Shown here: positions 33,230-41,854 of the stretch, piece after piece
Numbering within the stretch: the stretch's first letter is position 1
Layout of the letters: every line of letters begins with the position of its first letter
DNA from: Pararhodobacter sp. CCB-MM2
GTDB taxonomy: Bacteria > Pseudomonadota > Alphaproteobacteria > Rhodobacterales > Rhodobacteraceae
DNA length: 64,000 bases
NCBI RefSeq assembly: GCF_001691415.1
Contig: NZ_LRRR01000002.1
Coordinates: 124,001-188,000, forward strand
Direction: 5' to 3'
Notes under the pieces: generated by a model
Database searches by the model: none
What the model was told of the DNA's origin: nothing
What the model saw: the letters and a program-made list of their open reading frames with translations, nothing else
Made by a program: the position numbers and the translations under genes

Positions 33230-34234
33230 ATGCGCAGACTGGAACTTGTCCTGTCACGCCTTGTCTGGTTCATCCCGACGCTGTTCGGCCTCGTGTTCCT
33301 CGTTTTCTTCATCTCGAACGTGATCCCGACCGACCCCGCCCGTATCGTCGCCGGCGAGAACGCGACCGAGGCACAGGTCCAGGCCCTGCGGGCCGAGATG
33401 GGGCTTGACCAGCCGCTGCACGTCCAGTTCGGCCGCTACATCGGCGATTTGGCGACCGGCGACATGGGGCGCAGCCTCTATACCCGTCGCGCCATCTCGG
33501 ACGATCTGATGCACCGCCTGCCCGCGACGCTGGAGCTGACCTTCGCGGCGATGATCATCGCCATCGGTCTGGGGGTGCCGGCAGGGGTGATCTCGGCCGT
33601 GCGACGAAACTCGCTGACCGATCAGGTGTTGCGGGTGCTCTCGGTCTCGGGCCTTGCCGTGGCCAGCTTCTGGCTGGCGATGGAACTGCAGATGTTCTTC
33701 TCCACCCGTCTGGGCTGGATGCCATTGAACGGTCGAGTGTCCGGCTGGGGGCCCGACGAGATCACGGGCTTCTATGTCATCGACTCGATCCTGTCGGGCG
33801 ATTGGGAAAGCCTGCGCGACACGTTGCATCACATGATCCTGCCCGCGTTTACCCTGGCCCTGCCGGCCGCCGCGACGCTGGTGCGCTTCACCCGTGCGGG
33901 CGTCTTGGAGGTGATCAACTCTAACTACGTCACCTATGAGCGCGCGATGGGCTTCCCGACCCCGCTGATCATCTGGAAATACGTCCTGCGCAACGCGCTG
34001 ATCTCGACCGTGACGCAGATCGGCCTGATCTTCGGCGCGCTCTTCGCCGGCGCCGTGGTCGTCGAGGCGGTGTTCGACTGGCCGGGCCTTGGCACCTATG
34101 CCGTGCAATCGATCCTGCAATCCGACACCAAGGCGATCCTCGGCTTCTCGATCATCGTCGGCATCGTCTTCATCGGCGTGAACCTCCTCGTCGACATCAT
34201 CCATACCTTCATCGACCCGAGGACCCTGAAATGA
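33230..34234 (+). CDS. ABC transporter permease, DppB/OppB type
   Basis: 334-residue inner-membrane permease with the DppB N-terminal segment (WFIPTLFGLVFLVFFISNVIPTDPA) and the C-terminal FAGAVVVEAVFDWPGLGTYAV motif. ATG 33230 is preferred to an in-frame TTG six bases upstream. It overlaps the following DppC-type gene by four bases. Confidence 0.93.
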   Translation: MRRLELVLSRLVWFIPTLFGLVFLVFFISNVIPTDPARIVAGENATEAQVQALRAEMGLDQPLHVQFGRYIGDLATGDMGRSLYTRRAISDDLMHRLPATLELTFAAMIIAIGLGVPAGVISAVRRNSLTDQVLRVLSVSGLAVASFWLAMELQMFFSTRLGWMPLNGRVSGWGPDEITGFYVIDSILSGDWESLRDTLHHMILPAFTLALPAAATLVRFTRAGVLEVINSNYVTYERAMGFPTPLIIWKYVLRNALISTVTQIGLIFGALFAGAVVVEAVFDWPGLGTYAVQSILQSDTKAILGFSIIVGIVFIGVNLLVDIIHTFIDPRTLK

Positions 34235-35073
34235 ACGCGCTCAAACGCCTCATGTCCGACCGCGCGGCGGCGCTGGGGGCCCTGTTGATCTTCGGCCTGA
34301 TCGTGGTGGCGGTGCTGGCCCCGTGGATCGCGCCGTACCCTGAAGACGTCACCGCCTTCCACCTTGCTGACCGCCTGCAGCCACCCTCGGCCGAGCATCT
34401 GTTCGGCACCGACCGGATGGGCGCCGATGTTTTCTCGCGGCTGCTGTTCGGCGCGCGGATCACCATCACCATCGCCGTCATCGCGGTGGGCGTGGCCGTC
34501 GCCATCGGCGTGCCGATCGGTCTGATCGCCGGCTATTACGACGGCTTCACCGGCGGCTTCCTGATGCGGACCTCGGACATCTTCCTCGCCGTGCCGCAGA
34601 TCGTGCTGGCCATCGCCATCGCCCAGACGCTGGGGCCGTCGGTGGAGAACGTGATCCTCGCGCTGTCGGTGACCTATTGGCCGTTCTGGGCGCGCCTCGT
34701 CTATGCCGAGACCAAGTCGCTGAAAAAGCAGACCTTCGTCGAGGCGGCACAGGCGCTCGGGGCCTCGGACTGGCGGGTCATGGTGATGCATATCCTGCCC
34801 AACACCGCCTCGGCGATCATCGTGCGGACCTCGATCGGCATGGGGGCCACGATCCTCACCGCCGCGGCGCTGGGGTTCCTCGGCCTCGGGGCGCCGCCGC
34901 CGACGCCGGAATGGGGCCGCACCATCTCCGAGGCGCGGGAATTCCTGCCTGACGCCTGGTGGTACGCCGCCGCGCCCGGCCTTGCGATCTTCCTCGTGGT
35001 GATGGGCTTCAACCTGCTGGGCGACGGCCTGCGCGACATCCTCGACCCGAAACTGAGAAAGGGAAGCCGATGA
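34231..35073 (+). CDS. ABC transporter permease, DppC/OppC type
   Basis: 280-residue permease with HLFGTDRMGADVFSRLLFGARI near residue 53 and the EAA loop FVEAAQALGASDWRVMVMHILPN near 170, both typical of DppC. About six membrane helices are predicted. Start and stop each overlap a neighbouring gene by ATGA. Confidence 0.93.
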   Translation: MNALKRLMSDRAAALGALLIFGLIVVAVLAPWIAPYPEDVTAFHLADRLQPPSAEHLFGTDRMGADVFSRLLFGARITITIAVIAVGVAVAIGVPIGLIAGYYDGFTGGFLMRTSDIFLAVPQIVLAIAIAQTLGPSVENVILALSVTYWPFWARLVYAETKSLKKQTFVEAAQALGASDWRVMVMHILPNTASAIIVRTSIGMGATILTAAALGFLGLGAPPPTPEWGRTISEAREFLPDAWWYAAAPGLAIFLVVMGFNLLGDGLRDILDPKLRKGSR

Positions 35074-36125
35074 CCGAACCGCTTCTCACCGTCGATTCCC
35101 TCTCGCTCGGCTTTCGCGGGAAGGGCAGCTTCGCCCATATCCTCGACGGCGCCAACATGGTGATGCGACGGGGCGAGATCATGGGCCTCGTGGGCGAGTC
35201 CGGCTGCGGCAAGACTACGCTGGCCAGCGCGATCCTCGGCATCCTGCCGCGCCATTCGCTGGAAATCCGGGGCGGCCGCATCCGCTTCGACGGCACCGAC
35301 ATGCTGGACCCGGCGCAGACGGCGCAGCAGCAGGCGATCCGGGGGCGGCGAGTGACCTTCATCCCGCAGGATCCGTTCACCTCGCTGAACCCGGTGTTCA
35401 CCATCGGCCAGCAGATCGACGAGCTGATGAAATGGAAATCGCCCCGACGCGAGGGTGCTTCCAGCCGGATGCCCGCGCTGCTGACGCCCTATCCGCGCGC
35501 GCGCCGCAAGGCCGACCGCGAGAAGGTGCTGGAGATGCTGAACCTCGTGCAACTGCCCCGCCCCGAGCAGCTGTTGCGCAAATATCCGCACGAGGTTTCG
35601 GGCGGGCAGCGGCAGCGTCTGATGATCGCCATGGCCCTGCTGCCCGAGCCCGATCTGATCATCGCCGACGAGCCGACGACGGCGCTGGATGTGACGATCC
35701 AGGCGCAGATCCTCGGGCTGTTGCGGCGGCTTGCCAATGATCGCGGAGTGGCGGTGATGCTGACGACGCATGATCTCGGCTCGGCCTACGAGATCTGCGA
35801 CCGGATCACGGTGATGTACGCAGGTCAGGACGTGGAGGCAGCGCCGGTCTCCGAGTTCTTCAACCGCCCGACGCATCCCTATACCGCGCGGCTGCTGGCT
35901 TCGCTGCCCGAAGGGGGCGGCGGCATGACCGGCATTCCGGGCGAGCTGCCCAGCTTCTACGCCCCGCCGCCGGGTTGCCGCTTCCAGACCCGCTGCGACC
36001 GCGCGACCGAGGCCTGCCGCACCCGGCCGACCCCCGATCTTGCGGGCCCCGCGCATGTCGTGCGCTGCGCCCATCCGCTGTTCCCCACCCAGCCCGCCCC
36101 GGCCCGGCAGGAGATCCAAGCATGA
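35070..36125 (+). CDS. ABC transporter ATPase, DppD/OppD type
   Basis: 351-residue ATPase: Walker A GESGCGKTT (near residue 40), signature VSGGQRQR, Walker B LIIADEP and switch TTHD. The C-terminal oligopeptide-transporter domain has three cysteines in the FQTRCDRATEACRT segment, as in OppD/DppD proteins that can bind an Fe-S cluster. The start is ATG 35070, overlapping the permease stop by 4 bases; longer frame extension is out of homology. Confidence 0.93.
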   Translation: MTEPLLTVDSLSLGFRGKGSFAHILDGANMVMRRGEIMGLVGESGCGKTTLASAILGILPRHSLEIRGGRIRFDGTDMLDPAQTAQQQAIRGRRVTFIPQDPFTSLNPVFTIGQQIDELMKWKSPRREGASSRMPALLTPYPRARRKADREKVLEMLNLVQLPRPEQLLRKYPHEVSGGQRQRLMIAMALLPEPDLIIADEPTTALDVTIQAQILGLLRRLANDRGVAVMLTTHDLGSAYEICDRITVMYAGQDVEAAPVSEFFNRPTHPYTARLLASLPEGGGGMTGIPGELPSFYAPPPGCRFQTRCDRATEACRTRPTPDLAGPAHVVRCAHPLFPTQPAPARQEIQA

Positions 36126-37132
36126 GCGACGCCCCGATCCTCAAGGTCACGGACCTGACCGTCCGCTTCCCGATCCGCGGCCCCTTCGCCCGCAAGCTCG
36201 GTGCGATCAACGCGCTGGACGGGGTGAGTTTCGATCTGGCCGAGGGCGAGATCCTCGGGCTGGTCGGCGAATCCGGCTGCGGCAAGTCCACGCTGGGCAA
36301 AACGCTGATGGGCATTCAGGCGCCGACTTCGGGCTCCATCGTCTTCGAAGGCAAGGAGATCGCCGGACGCTCCCCGCGCGAAGCGCGCGAGCTACGCCGG
36401 CGGTTGCAATACGCCTATCAGGACCCCGGTGCCTCGCTCGATCCACGCTGGAAGATCGGCAAGTCGCTGGAAGAGCCGCTGATCATCCACACGAAGCTGC
36501 CCCGGGCCGAACGGCTGGCCAAGGTGCGCGAGATCCTGACCTCGGTCGGCCTGCCCGCCGGCCATGCCGAGCTGTTCCCGCACGAGATCTCCGGCGGTCA
36601 GCAGCGGCGGGTCGGGCTCGCCCGGATCCTGATGCTGAACCCCGAGGTGGTGATCCTCGACGAGCCGACGGCGGGGCTGGATGTCTCGGTGCAGGCGACG
36701 GTGCTGCGGCTGTTCCGCGATCTGCGCGACACGTTCGATCTGACCTATATCTTCATCTCGCACGACCTGTCGGTGGTGCGGCTGATGTGTCACCGCGTGG
36801 CGGTGATGTATCTCGGCCGGATCGTCGAGATGGGGCCGGTCGATCAGCTGATGGACCATCCCAAGCACCCCTATACGCAATCCCTTCTGGCCGCGATTCC
36901 CAAGGTGAACGGACCTCGTGTCACCGAGAATTTCTGGCTGAAGGGCGAACCGGCGGATGCCTCGAACCTGCCGCAGGGCTGCCGGTTCCAGGGGCGCTGC
37001 CCGCATGTGCAACCGATCTGCCGGCAGGAAGATCCGGCCGACCGGATCGTGGGCGACCAACAGGTCGCCTGCCATTTCGCGGGACAGGTGTTCCCGCCCG
37101 CGACGAAGACCACGGAGACTGCTCTACCATGA
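36122..37132 (+). CDS. ABC transporter ATPase, DppF/OppF type
   Basis: 336-residue second ATPase of the importer: Walker A GESGCGKST near residue 53, QDPGASLDPR Q-loop, ISGGQQRR signature, Walker B VILDEPTAGLDVS and ISHDLS. A C-terminal oligopeptide-binding extension with three cysteines (CRFQGRCPHVQPIC) follows. It overlaps the DppD-type gene and the following SDR gene by 4 bases each. Confidence 0.93.
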   Translation: MSDAPILKVTDLTVRFPIRGPFARKLGAINALDGVSFDLAEGEILGLVGESGCGKSTLGKTLMGIQAPTSGSIVFEGKEIAGRSPREARELRRRLQYAYQDPGASLDPRWKIGKSLEEPLIIHTKLPRAERLAKVREILTSVGLPAGHAELFPHEISGGQQRRVGLARILMLNPEVVILDEPTAGLDVSVQATVLRLFRDLRDTFDLTYIFISHDLSVVRLMCHRVAVMYLGRIVEMGPVDQLMDHPKHPYTQSLLAAIPKVNGPRVTENFWLKGEPADASNLPQGCRFQGRCPHVQPICRQEDPADRIVGDQQVACHFAGQVFPPATKTTETALP

Positions 37133-37872
37133 CCAAGACTGCCATCGTCACCGGCGGGGGGCGCGGCATCGGCCGCGGCTGCGCGCACGAGCTGGCCCGC
37201 CAGGGCTGTGACATCGTCCTCGTCGATCTGATCCCCGAGGATCTGGCCAATACCAAGGCCGAGATCGAAGCCATGGGCCGCAGCTGCCGGACCTTCGTGG
37301 CCGATGTCTCGGATTTCGTCCGCGCGCAGGAGATTGTCGCCGAGGTCGAGGCCCAGACCGGCCCGATCGCGATCCTCGTCAACAATGCCGGCAAGTCGAA
37401 CACCGACGGCATCTGCGAGATCACCGAGGACAGTTTCGACCGCACCATCGCCATCAACCTGAAGGGCTGTTTCAACTGGACCCGTGCCGTCGCGCCGGGG
37501 ATGATGCAGGCACAGGCCGGGCGCATCGTGATGATGTCCTCGCTCAATGCGCATACCGGGGGGGTGACCTCGGCCGTGTCGAAATTCGCCTATACCACCG
37601 CGAAGGCCGGCCTTCTGGGCATGACCAAGGCGCTGGCCAAGGAGATGGCGCCGCATGTGCTGGTCAACGCCGTCTGCCCCGGCATCATCGAGACCGAGCG
37701 GTCGAACGATCTGATCCGCGCGCGCAAGGACGAGCTGGTCAGCGGCATCGCCCTTCAGCGCACCGGGACGCCCGCCGATGTGGCGAATGTGGTGGCCTTC
37801 CTGTCTTTGTCCGAGCCCTGCTTCGTCACCGGGCAGGACATCAAGATCGACGGCTTCCAATGGGTGATCTGA
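37129..37872 (+). CDS. Second SDR-family oxidoreductase in the operon
   Basis: 247-residue classical SDR: TGGGRGIGRG cofactor loop (8-17), LVNNAGKSNTDG (NNAG motif), MMSSLNAHTGG with the catalytic Ser, and YTTAKAGLLG with Tyr and Lys. It differs clearly from the SDR at 29792, so it is not a recent duplicate. The ABC ATPase stop overlaps its ATG (37129) by four bases. It probably handles a second alcohol/ketone step in the same pathway; the substrate is unknown. Confidence 0.88.
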   Translation: MTKTAIVTGGGRGIGRGCAHELARQGCDIVLVDLIPEDLANTKAEIEAMGRSCRTFVADVSDFVRAQEIVAEVEAQTGPIAILVNNAGKSNTDGICEITEDSFDRTIAINLKGCFNWTRAVAPGMMQAQAGRIVMMSSLNAHTGGVTSAVSKFAYTTAKAGLLGMTKALAKEMAPHVLVNAVCPGIIETERSNDLIRARKDELVSGIALQRTGTPADVANVVAFLSLSEPCFVTGQDIKIDGFQWVI

Positions 37873-37900
37873 TCGCCCCCAGTGTTTCGGGAGCCCTCGC

Positions 37901-39127
37901 GTGAGCAGCCTCTCCGACCGCGCCGCGCCGGCCTGGCTGCCGATCGTCGCGGTGGTGACGCTGGTGCAGGCGGTGCTCGCCCTGATGGGGCGGGTGCTGC
38001 CGCTTCTGGGCATGCCCCTGACTGCGGCGGCCGGCATGCCGCCCGAGGCCGTGGGGCAATTGTCCTCGGCCAATGCGTTCGGATCGATGGTCTTCTTCCT
38101 CTGGGGGCCGACGATGTTGTCGCGCATGGCCTCGATCCGGCAACTTCAGCTTGGCTGCGTCGTCAGCGCCGCCGCGCTGGTTCTGTGTGCCTTTGGCCGC
38201 TGGGAAGCGCTGTTGCTGGCCAGCGTCGTCATCGGGTTGGGATATGGCACGTCGACGCCCGCGGGCGCCGATCTGCTGATGCGCGTCGTTCCCCGCGAGC
38301 GGCGCGCGACGATCTTTTCCATCAAGCAGGCGGGGGTGCCCTTGGGCGGCCTCGCGGCCGGGCTCATGCTGCCCGCCGCCGCGCTGCATTGGGGCGGCGT
38401 TCCGGCCGCGCTGATGCTGGCCGCCGGGCTGGCGCTTGGTTCGGCCGCGCTGCTGGGCTTGTGGAAGGGCGAGGTCGACGATCGCCCGCCGCCCGCACAG
38501 CGCCTGCCGCGGGCCGAGCTGTTGCTGGCGCCCATTCGGCTGATCGGGCTTCTGCTGCGCTCGCGGCCCTTGCGGCTGGTGACGGTGGCGGGCTTCTGCC
38601 TCGGCATCGCGCAGGGCGTGGTGATGGGCTTCTATCCGGTGTTCCTGTCGGATCAGGCGGGCTGGTCGCTCGCCGCCGCAGGTGCGGGCTTCGCGCTGTT
38701 GCAAGGTACCGGCATCGTCGGTCGGGTGGCGATGGGCTGGCTGGCCGATGTGCTGGGCGACACGGTGCGGGCGCTGACCGGGCTGTGCCTCGTCTCGGGC
38801 GTGACGATGGGGCTGTTGGCGACCATCAGCCGGGACAGCCCGACCGGCTGGATCCTGTTGCTCTCAGCCCTCGCGGGGGTCACGGTGGTGTCGTGGAACG
38901 GCGTGTTCCTCACGGGCCTCGCCGAGACGGCGCCCGAGGGCAAGGTGGGCGAGATCACCGCCGCCGGCACCTTCGTTTTGTTCGCGGGCTATGTGGTCAG
39001 CCCGCTGTTGGTACAGGTCGTTTTCGCCTCGACCGAGGGCTATGCGACCGGGCTGATCCTGTCCGGCCTCGCTCCGGCGCTGGCGGGACTGGCCCTGATG
39101 ATCGGCGCGCGGCGCCGTGCGGATTGA
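37901..39127 (+). CDS. Major facilitator superfamily transporter
   Basis: 408-residue protein with about 12 hydrophobic helices and MFS-type loop sequences (LLMRVVPRERRATIFSIKQAG near residue 125; GWLADVLGD near 280). A GTG start at 37901 is used. There is a 28-base gap from the SDR and the next gene starts 13 bases after its stop. In the operon it may import substrate or export a product; direction and ligand are unknown. Confidence 0.88.
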   Translation: MSSLSDRAAPAWLPIVAVVTLVQAVLALMGRVLPLLGMPLTAAAGMPPEAVGQLSSANAFGSMVFFLWGPTMLSRMASIRQLQLGCVVSAAALVLCAFGRWEALLLASVVIGLGYGTSTPAGADLLMRVVPRERRATIFSIKQAGVPLGGLAAGLMLPAAALHWGGVPAALMLAAGLALGSAALLGLWKGEVDDRPPPAQRLPRAELLLAPIRLIGLLLRSRPLRLVTVAGFCLGIAQGVVMGFYPVFLSDQAGWSLAAAGAGFALLQGTGIVGRVAMGWLADVLGDTVRALTGLCLVSGVTMGLLATISRDSPTGWILLLSALAGVTVVSWNGVFLTGLAETAPEGKVGEITAAGTFVLFAGYVVSPLLVQVVFASTEGYATGLILSGLAPALAGLALMIGARRRAD

Positions 39128-39140
39128 AGAAAGGCAAGGC

Positions 39141-40715
39141 ATGAGCAATCTCTCCAGAACGCAGATCACCCGCAAGCAGGTCGTCTGGACCGAGGGCGGC
39201 GTGGTCGCCTCGCAGCACCGCCGCGCGGCCGAGGTGGGGGCCGCCGTGCTGGCCGCCGGCGGCGATGCGATCGACGCCGCCGTCGCCGTGTCCTTCGCCG
39301 TCGGCGTGGTCGAGCCTTGGATGTCCGGGCCGATGGGCGGCGGCATGATGACGCTCTGGCGCGCCGACGAGGGCCGGGCCGAGACCATCGAATTCGGCAT
39401 GCGCGCGCCCTCGGGTCTGCGGCTGGAGGATTATCCTCTGGAGCCCGGCAAGAAGGCGGGCGACCTGTTCCCCTGGACCCGCGTCAAGGACGACCGCAAC
39501 ATCTACGGCGCGACCGCGGTGGCCGTACCGGGCACCGTCGCCGGGATGGAGCTGGCGCACAGCCTCTACGGTCGGCGCGACTGGGCCGAGCTGTTGGCGC
39601 CCGCCGTGGCCCTGGCCGAGGAGGGGATGCTGATCGACTGGTATGCCTCGCTGATGATCGCCTCGTCGACGCGGCAACTGGCCGAGGACAAGGATGCCGC
39701 CTCGCTGTTCCTGACCGACGGGCAATGGCCGAACATCGCCGGCTGGACCGCGCTGTCCGAGGCGCGGCTCGACCAGCGTGCCCATGCCGCGACCCTGCGC
39801 CGGCTGGCCGAGCACGGTGCGCGGGAGTTCTACGAGGGCGAGGTCGCCCGGCAGCTGGTCGAGGACGTCGAGGCCAAGGGCGGCTCGCTGTCGCTGGCCG
39901 ATCTGGCGGCCTACCGCGCCAAGGCCTCGGCGCCGCGTCACATCCGCTACCGCGAGGCCGAGATCTTCGCGCCCTCGGGCCTGTCGGCCGGGGGCGAGCT
40001 GGTCAAGGCGCTGGCCCTGATGGAGCAGGCCTTCACCCCCGGCGCCGCACCGGGACCCGAGAGCTATGCCGCGATGGCCGCGTCCCTCGGCAACGCCTAC
40101 CGCGAACGGCTGGAAACGGGTGGCGACACCGGGGAATCCCCGCAGGCGCCGGCCTGCACCACGACCTTCAGCGTCGTCGACCGGCAGGGCAATATGGTCA
40201 ACGTGACCCAGACCCTGCTGTCGATGTTCGGCAGTCATGTCGTTTCGCCGCAGACCGGGATGCTTTTGAACAACGGGATCATGTGGTTCGACCCCGAGCC
40301 CGGCAAACCGAACTCGCTGGCGCCGGGCAAGCGTTGCCTGATGAATGTCTGTCCGACCCTGGGCCGCGCCGGTGACCGCATGTTCGCCATCGGCGCCTCG
40401 GGCGGGCGGAAGATCCTGCCGGCGGTGACGAACCTCGTGAGCTTCATCGCGGATTTCGGCATGGATCTGGAGGACGCCTTCCACACGCCGCGTATCGACG
40501 CCTCGGGCGCCAGCGGCACGGTGATGGACGAAACACTGCCCCCGGAAGTGGCCGAGGCGCTGGCAAAAGTCGGCCCGGTCAAGACCGCCCGGCGCACCGT
40601 GCATCCCTATGCCTTCGCCGTGCCCGCCGGGGTGATGCGCGAAGGCGGCCGGAACTGCGGCGCGACCGAGATCATGACACCTTGGGGCGACGCAGTTTCG
40701 GAAGACATGCTGTAA
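39141..40715 (+). CDS. Gamma-glutamyltransferase family Ntn-hydrolase
   Basis: 524-residue gamma-glutamyltranspeptidase-family protein. The autocleavage site is before Thr340 in APACTTTFSVVDRQG, equivalent to E. coli GGT Thr391 in TTHYSVVD; the histidine of that motif is threonine here. SGPMGGGMMTLWR (62-74) and IGASGGRKILPAVTN match the glycine-rich segments. It is somewhat shorter than the usual 550-580 residues and has no signal peptide, so it should be cytoplasmic. Such enzymes cleave or transfer gamma-glutamyl groups, and family members also act as lactamases or acylases. With hyuAB it suggests a gamma-glutamyl/5-oxoproline theme (inference). Confidence 0.87.
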   Translation: MSNLSRTQITRKQVVWTEGGVVASQHRRAAEVGAAVLAAGGDAIDAAVAVSFAVGVVEPWMSGPMGGGMMTLWRADEGRAETIEFGMRAPSGLRLEDYPLEPGKKAGDLFPWTRVKDDRNIYGATAVAVPGTVAGMELAHSLYGRRDWAELLAPAVALAEEGMLIDWYASLMIASSTRQLAEDKDAASLFLTDGQWPNIAGWTALSEARLDQRAHAATLRRLAEHGAREFYEGEVARQLVEDVEAKGGSLSLADLAAYRAKASAPRHIRYREAEIFAPSGLSAGGELVKALALMEQAFTPGAAPGPESYAAMAASLGNAYRERLETGGDTGESPQAPACTTTFSVVDRQGNMVNVTQTLLSMFGSHVVSPQTGMLLNNGIMWFDPEPGKPNSLAPGKRCLMNVCPTLGRAGDRMFAIGASGGRKILPAVTNLVSFIADFGMDLEDAFHTPRIDASGASGTVMDETLPPEVAEALAKVGPVKTARRTVHPYAFAVPAGVMREGGRNCGATEIMTPWGDAVSEDML

Positions 40716-40768
40716 CGGCCTGCCGCCGCCATGCCCGGCAGTCTTGCGGGCGTGGCGGTTGGCCCCGG

Positions 40769-41112
40769 CTATCCCAACCCGCCGAAGCACATCGCCTTGA
40801 TGTCCAGATAATCGTCGCAGCCGTAGAGCGAGCCCTCGCGCCCGAAGCCCGATTGCTTGACGCCGCCGAAGGGCGACACCGGGGTCGAGATCGCGCCGGT
40901 ATTGATGCCGACCATGCCGGTCTCCAACCCTTCGCCCATCCGCCAGGCACGGTTCAGATCGCGGGTGAAGACATAGCCCGCCAGCCCGAATTCCGAGGCA
41001 TTGGCCCAGTCCAGAATCTCGGCTTCCGTGCGGAACGGGATCACCGCCGCCAAGGGGCCGAAGGTTTCCTCGCGCGCGACCTTCATCTCCTGCGTCGCGC
41101 CGGTCAGCAGGC
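40769..41112 (-). pseudogene. 3' remnant of an NAD-dependent succinate-semialdehyde-type aldehyde dehydrogenase gene
   Basis: The minus strand encodes about 114 C-terminal residues of an aldehyde dehydrogenase. They begin LLTGATQEMKVAREETFGPL and continue through SEFGLAGYVFTRDL, GMVGINTGAIS and PFGGVKQSGFGREG to a stop at 40769. Catalytic Cys and Glu and the NAD-binding domain are missing. Homology stops at 41110-41112, directly against the insertion-like inverted repeat that begins at 41113. The remnant resembles the intact dehydrogenase at 58263-59711 (EETFGP, MVGVNTG, FGGIKQSG) but is not identical to it. The upstream part of the gene is gone from the window. Confidence 0.85.
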
Positions 41113-41198
41113 GGCATTGTTGCAAAAAGGCGGCCATCCGTCTAACCACATGGATTCGTGATGTTAATCCTTCACCGGCTGAGTGCTGCAACAACGCC
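41113..41198. mobile_element. 86-bp element with IS-like terminal inverted repeats
   Basis: GGCATTGTTGCA (41113-41124) and TGCAACAACGCC (41187-41198) are inverted repeats matching at 11 of 12 positions. GGCAYTGTTGCA-type ends resemble insertion-sequence termini (for example IS6-like families). The 62-base interior encodes nothing. It adjoins the truncated dehydrogenase gene on one side and a Rid gene 3 bases away on the other. It is probably a deleted IS or a MITE. No exact flanking target duplication could be seen; GTCAG occurs near both ends (41103-41107 and 41201-41205). Confidence 0.55.
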
Positions 41199-41201
41199 CT
41201 G

Positions 41202-41615
41202 TCAGTCGCGAAGCGCGGCGGTGGCCTTGATCTCGACCTTCAGCGCGGGGCGGCTCAGGCCGGAAATGCCGATGATCGACCACGCCGGATAGGGGGCGGT
41301 GATGATCCTGCGCTTGGCCTCCATGAAGGCGGGCAGGGTGTTTTCGATATCGACATGGTAGCTGGTGACATCCACGAGATCCGCGAAGGTCAGCCCGGCG
41401 AGGCGCAGCAATTCCTCAATCCGTCGCAAGGCGCATTCGGTCTGCTCGGCGACATCGTCCGGCGTGGTGCCATCCGGGCGAACCCCGACCTGACCCGAGA
41501 TGAACAGGAAGCCCTTCGATTTCACGGCCGGCGAAAAGCCATAGGTCTCGAACGCGGCGCGATAGCCGTCGAACATGGCATTGCCGGGCGGGATCTCCAA
41601 AGGCTGCGATGTCAT
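41202..41615 (-). CDS. RidA/YjgF-family protein lacking the canonical arginine
   Basis: 137-residue Rid-family protein (FLFISGQVGVRPDGT; ALRRIEELLRLAGLTFADLVDVTSYHVD). In the signature region the usual PARS is PAWS: Trp112 replaces the arginine equivalent to E. coli RidA Arg105. It therefore probably does not act on 2-aminoacrylate and belongs to one of the non-archetypal Rid subfamilies, whose functions are less clear. The start at 41615 follows GGAAGGAA on the minus strand. Its stop abuts the IS-like element. The 239 bases between it and the divergent M20 peptidase gene contain no other gene. Confidence 0.85.
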   Translation of the reverse strand: MTSQPLEIPPGNAMFDGYRAAFETYGFSPAVKSKGFLFISGQVGVRPDGTTPDDVAEQTECALRRIEELLRLAGLTFADLVDVTSYHVDIENTLPAFMEAKRRIITAPYPAWSIIGISGLSRPALKVEIKATAALRD

Positions 41616-41854
41616 GGCGGTTCCTTCCATCAGTGAGCAGAGCGGCTGAGACGCTATCCGCCCCATGCTCCCGCGACAAGCGCAGTGCAACGGCCTGAAG
41701 ACTGGGCACGACACAAGGCACCGGTGCCGCGAAATCAACCGCGACGCCCTTGAAGCCGCGCGTTGTCGCAGGACAACCCAGAAGACACTGGCGCGCGCGG
41801 CGCGGGCACCCTAGGCTCCGGTCATAAGTGTACGGCATCACGGGGGTCAGGACC

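Noticed and set aside
30498..33257. Minus-strand open frame of 919 codons opposite deacetylase-like and SBP genes
   Set aside because: Same reason: a shadow of strongly biased coding DNA, with the real genes clear on the plus strand.
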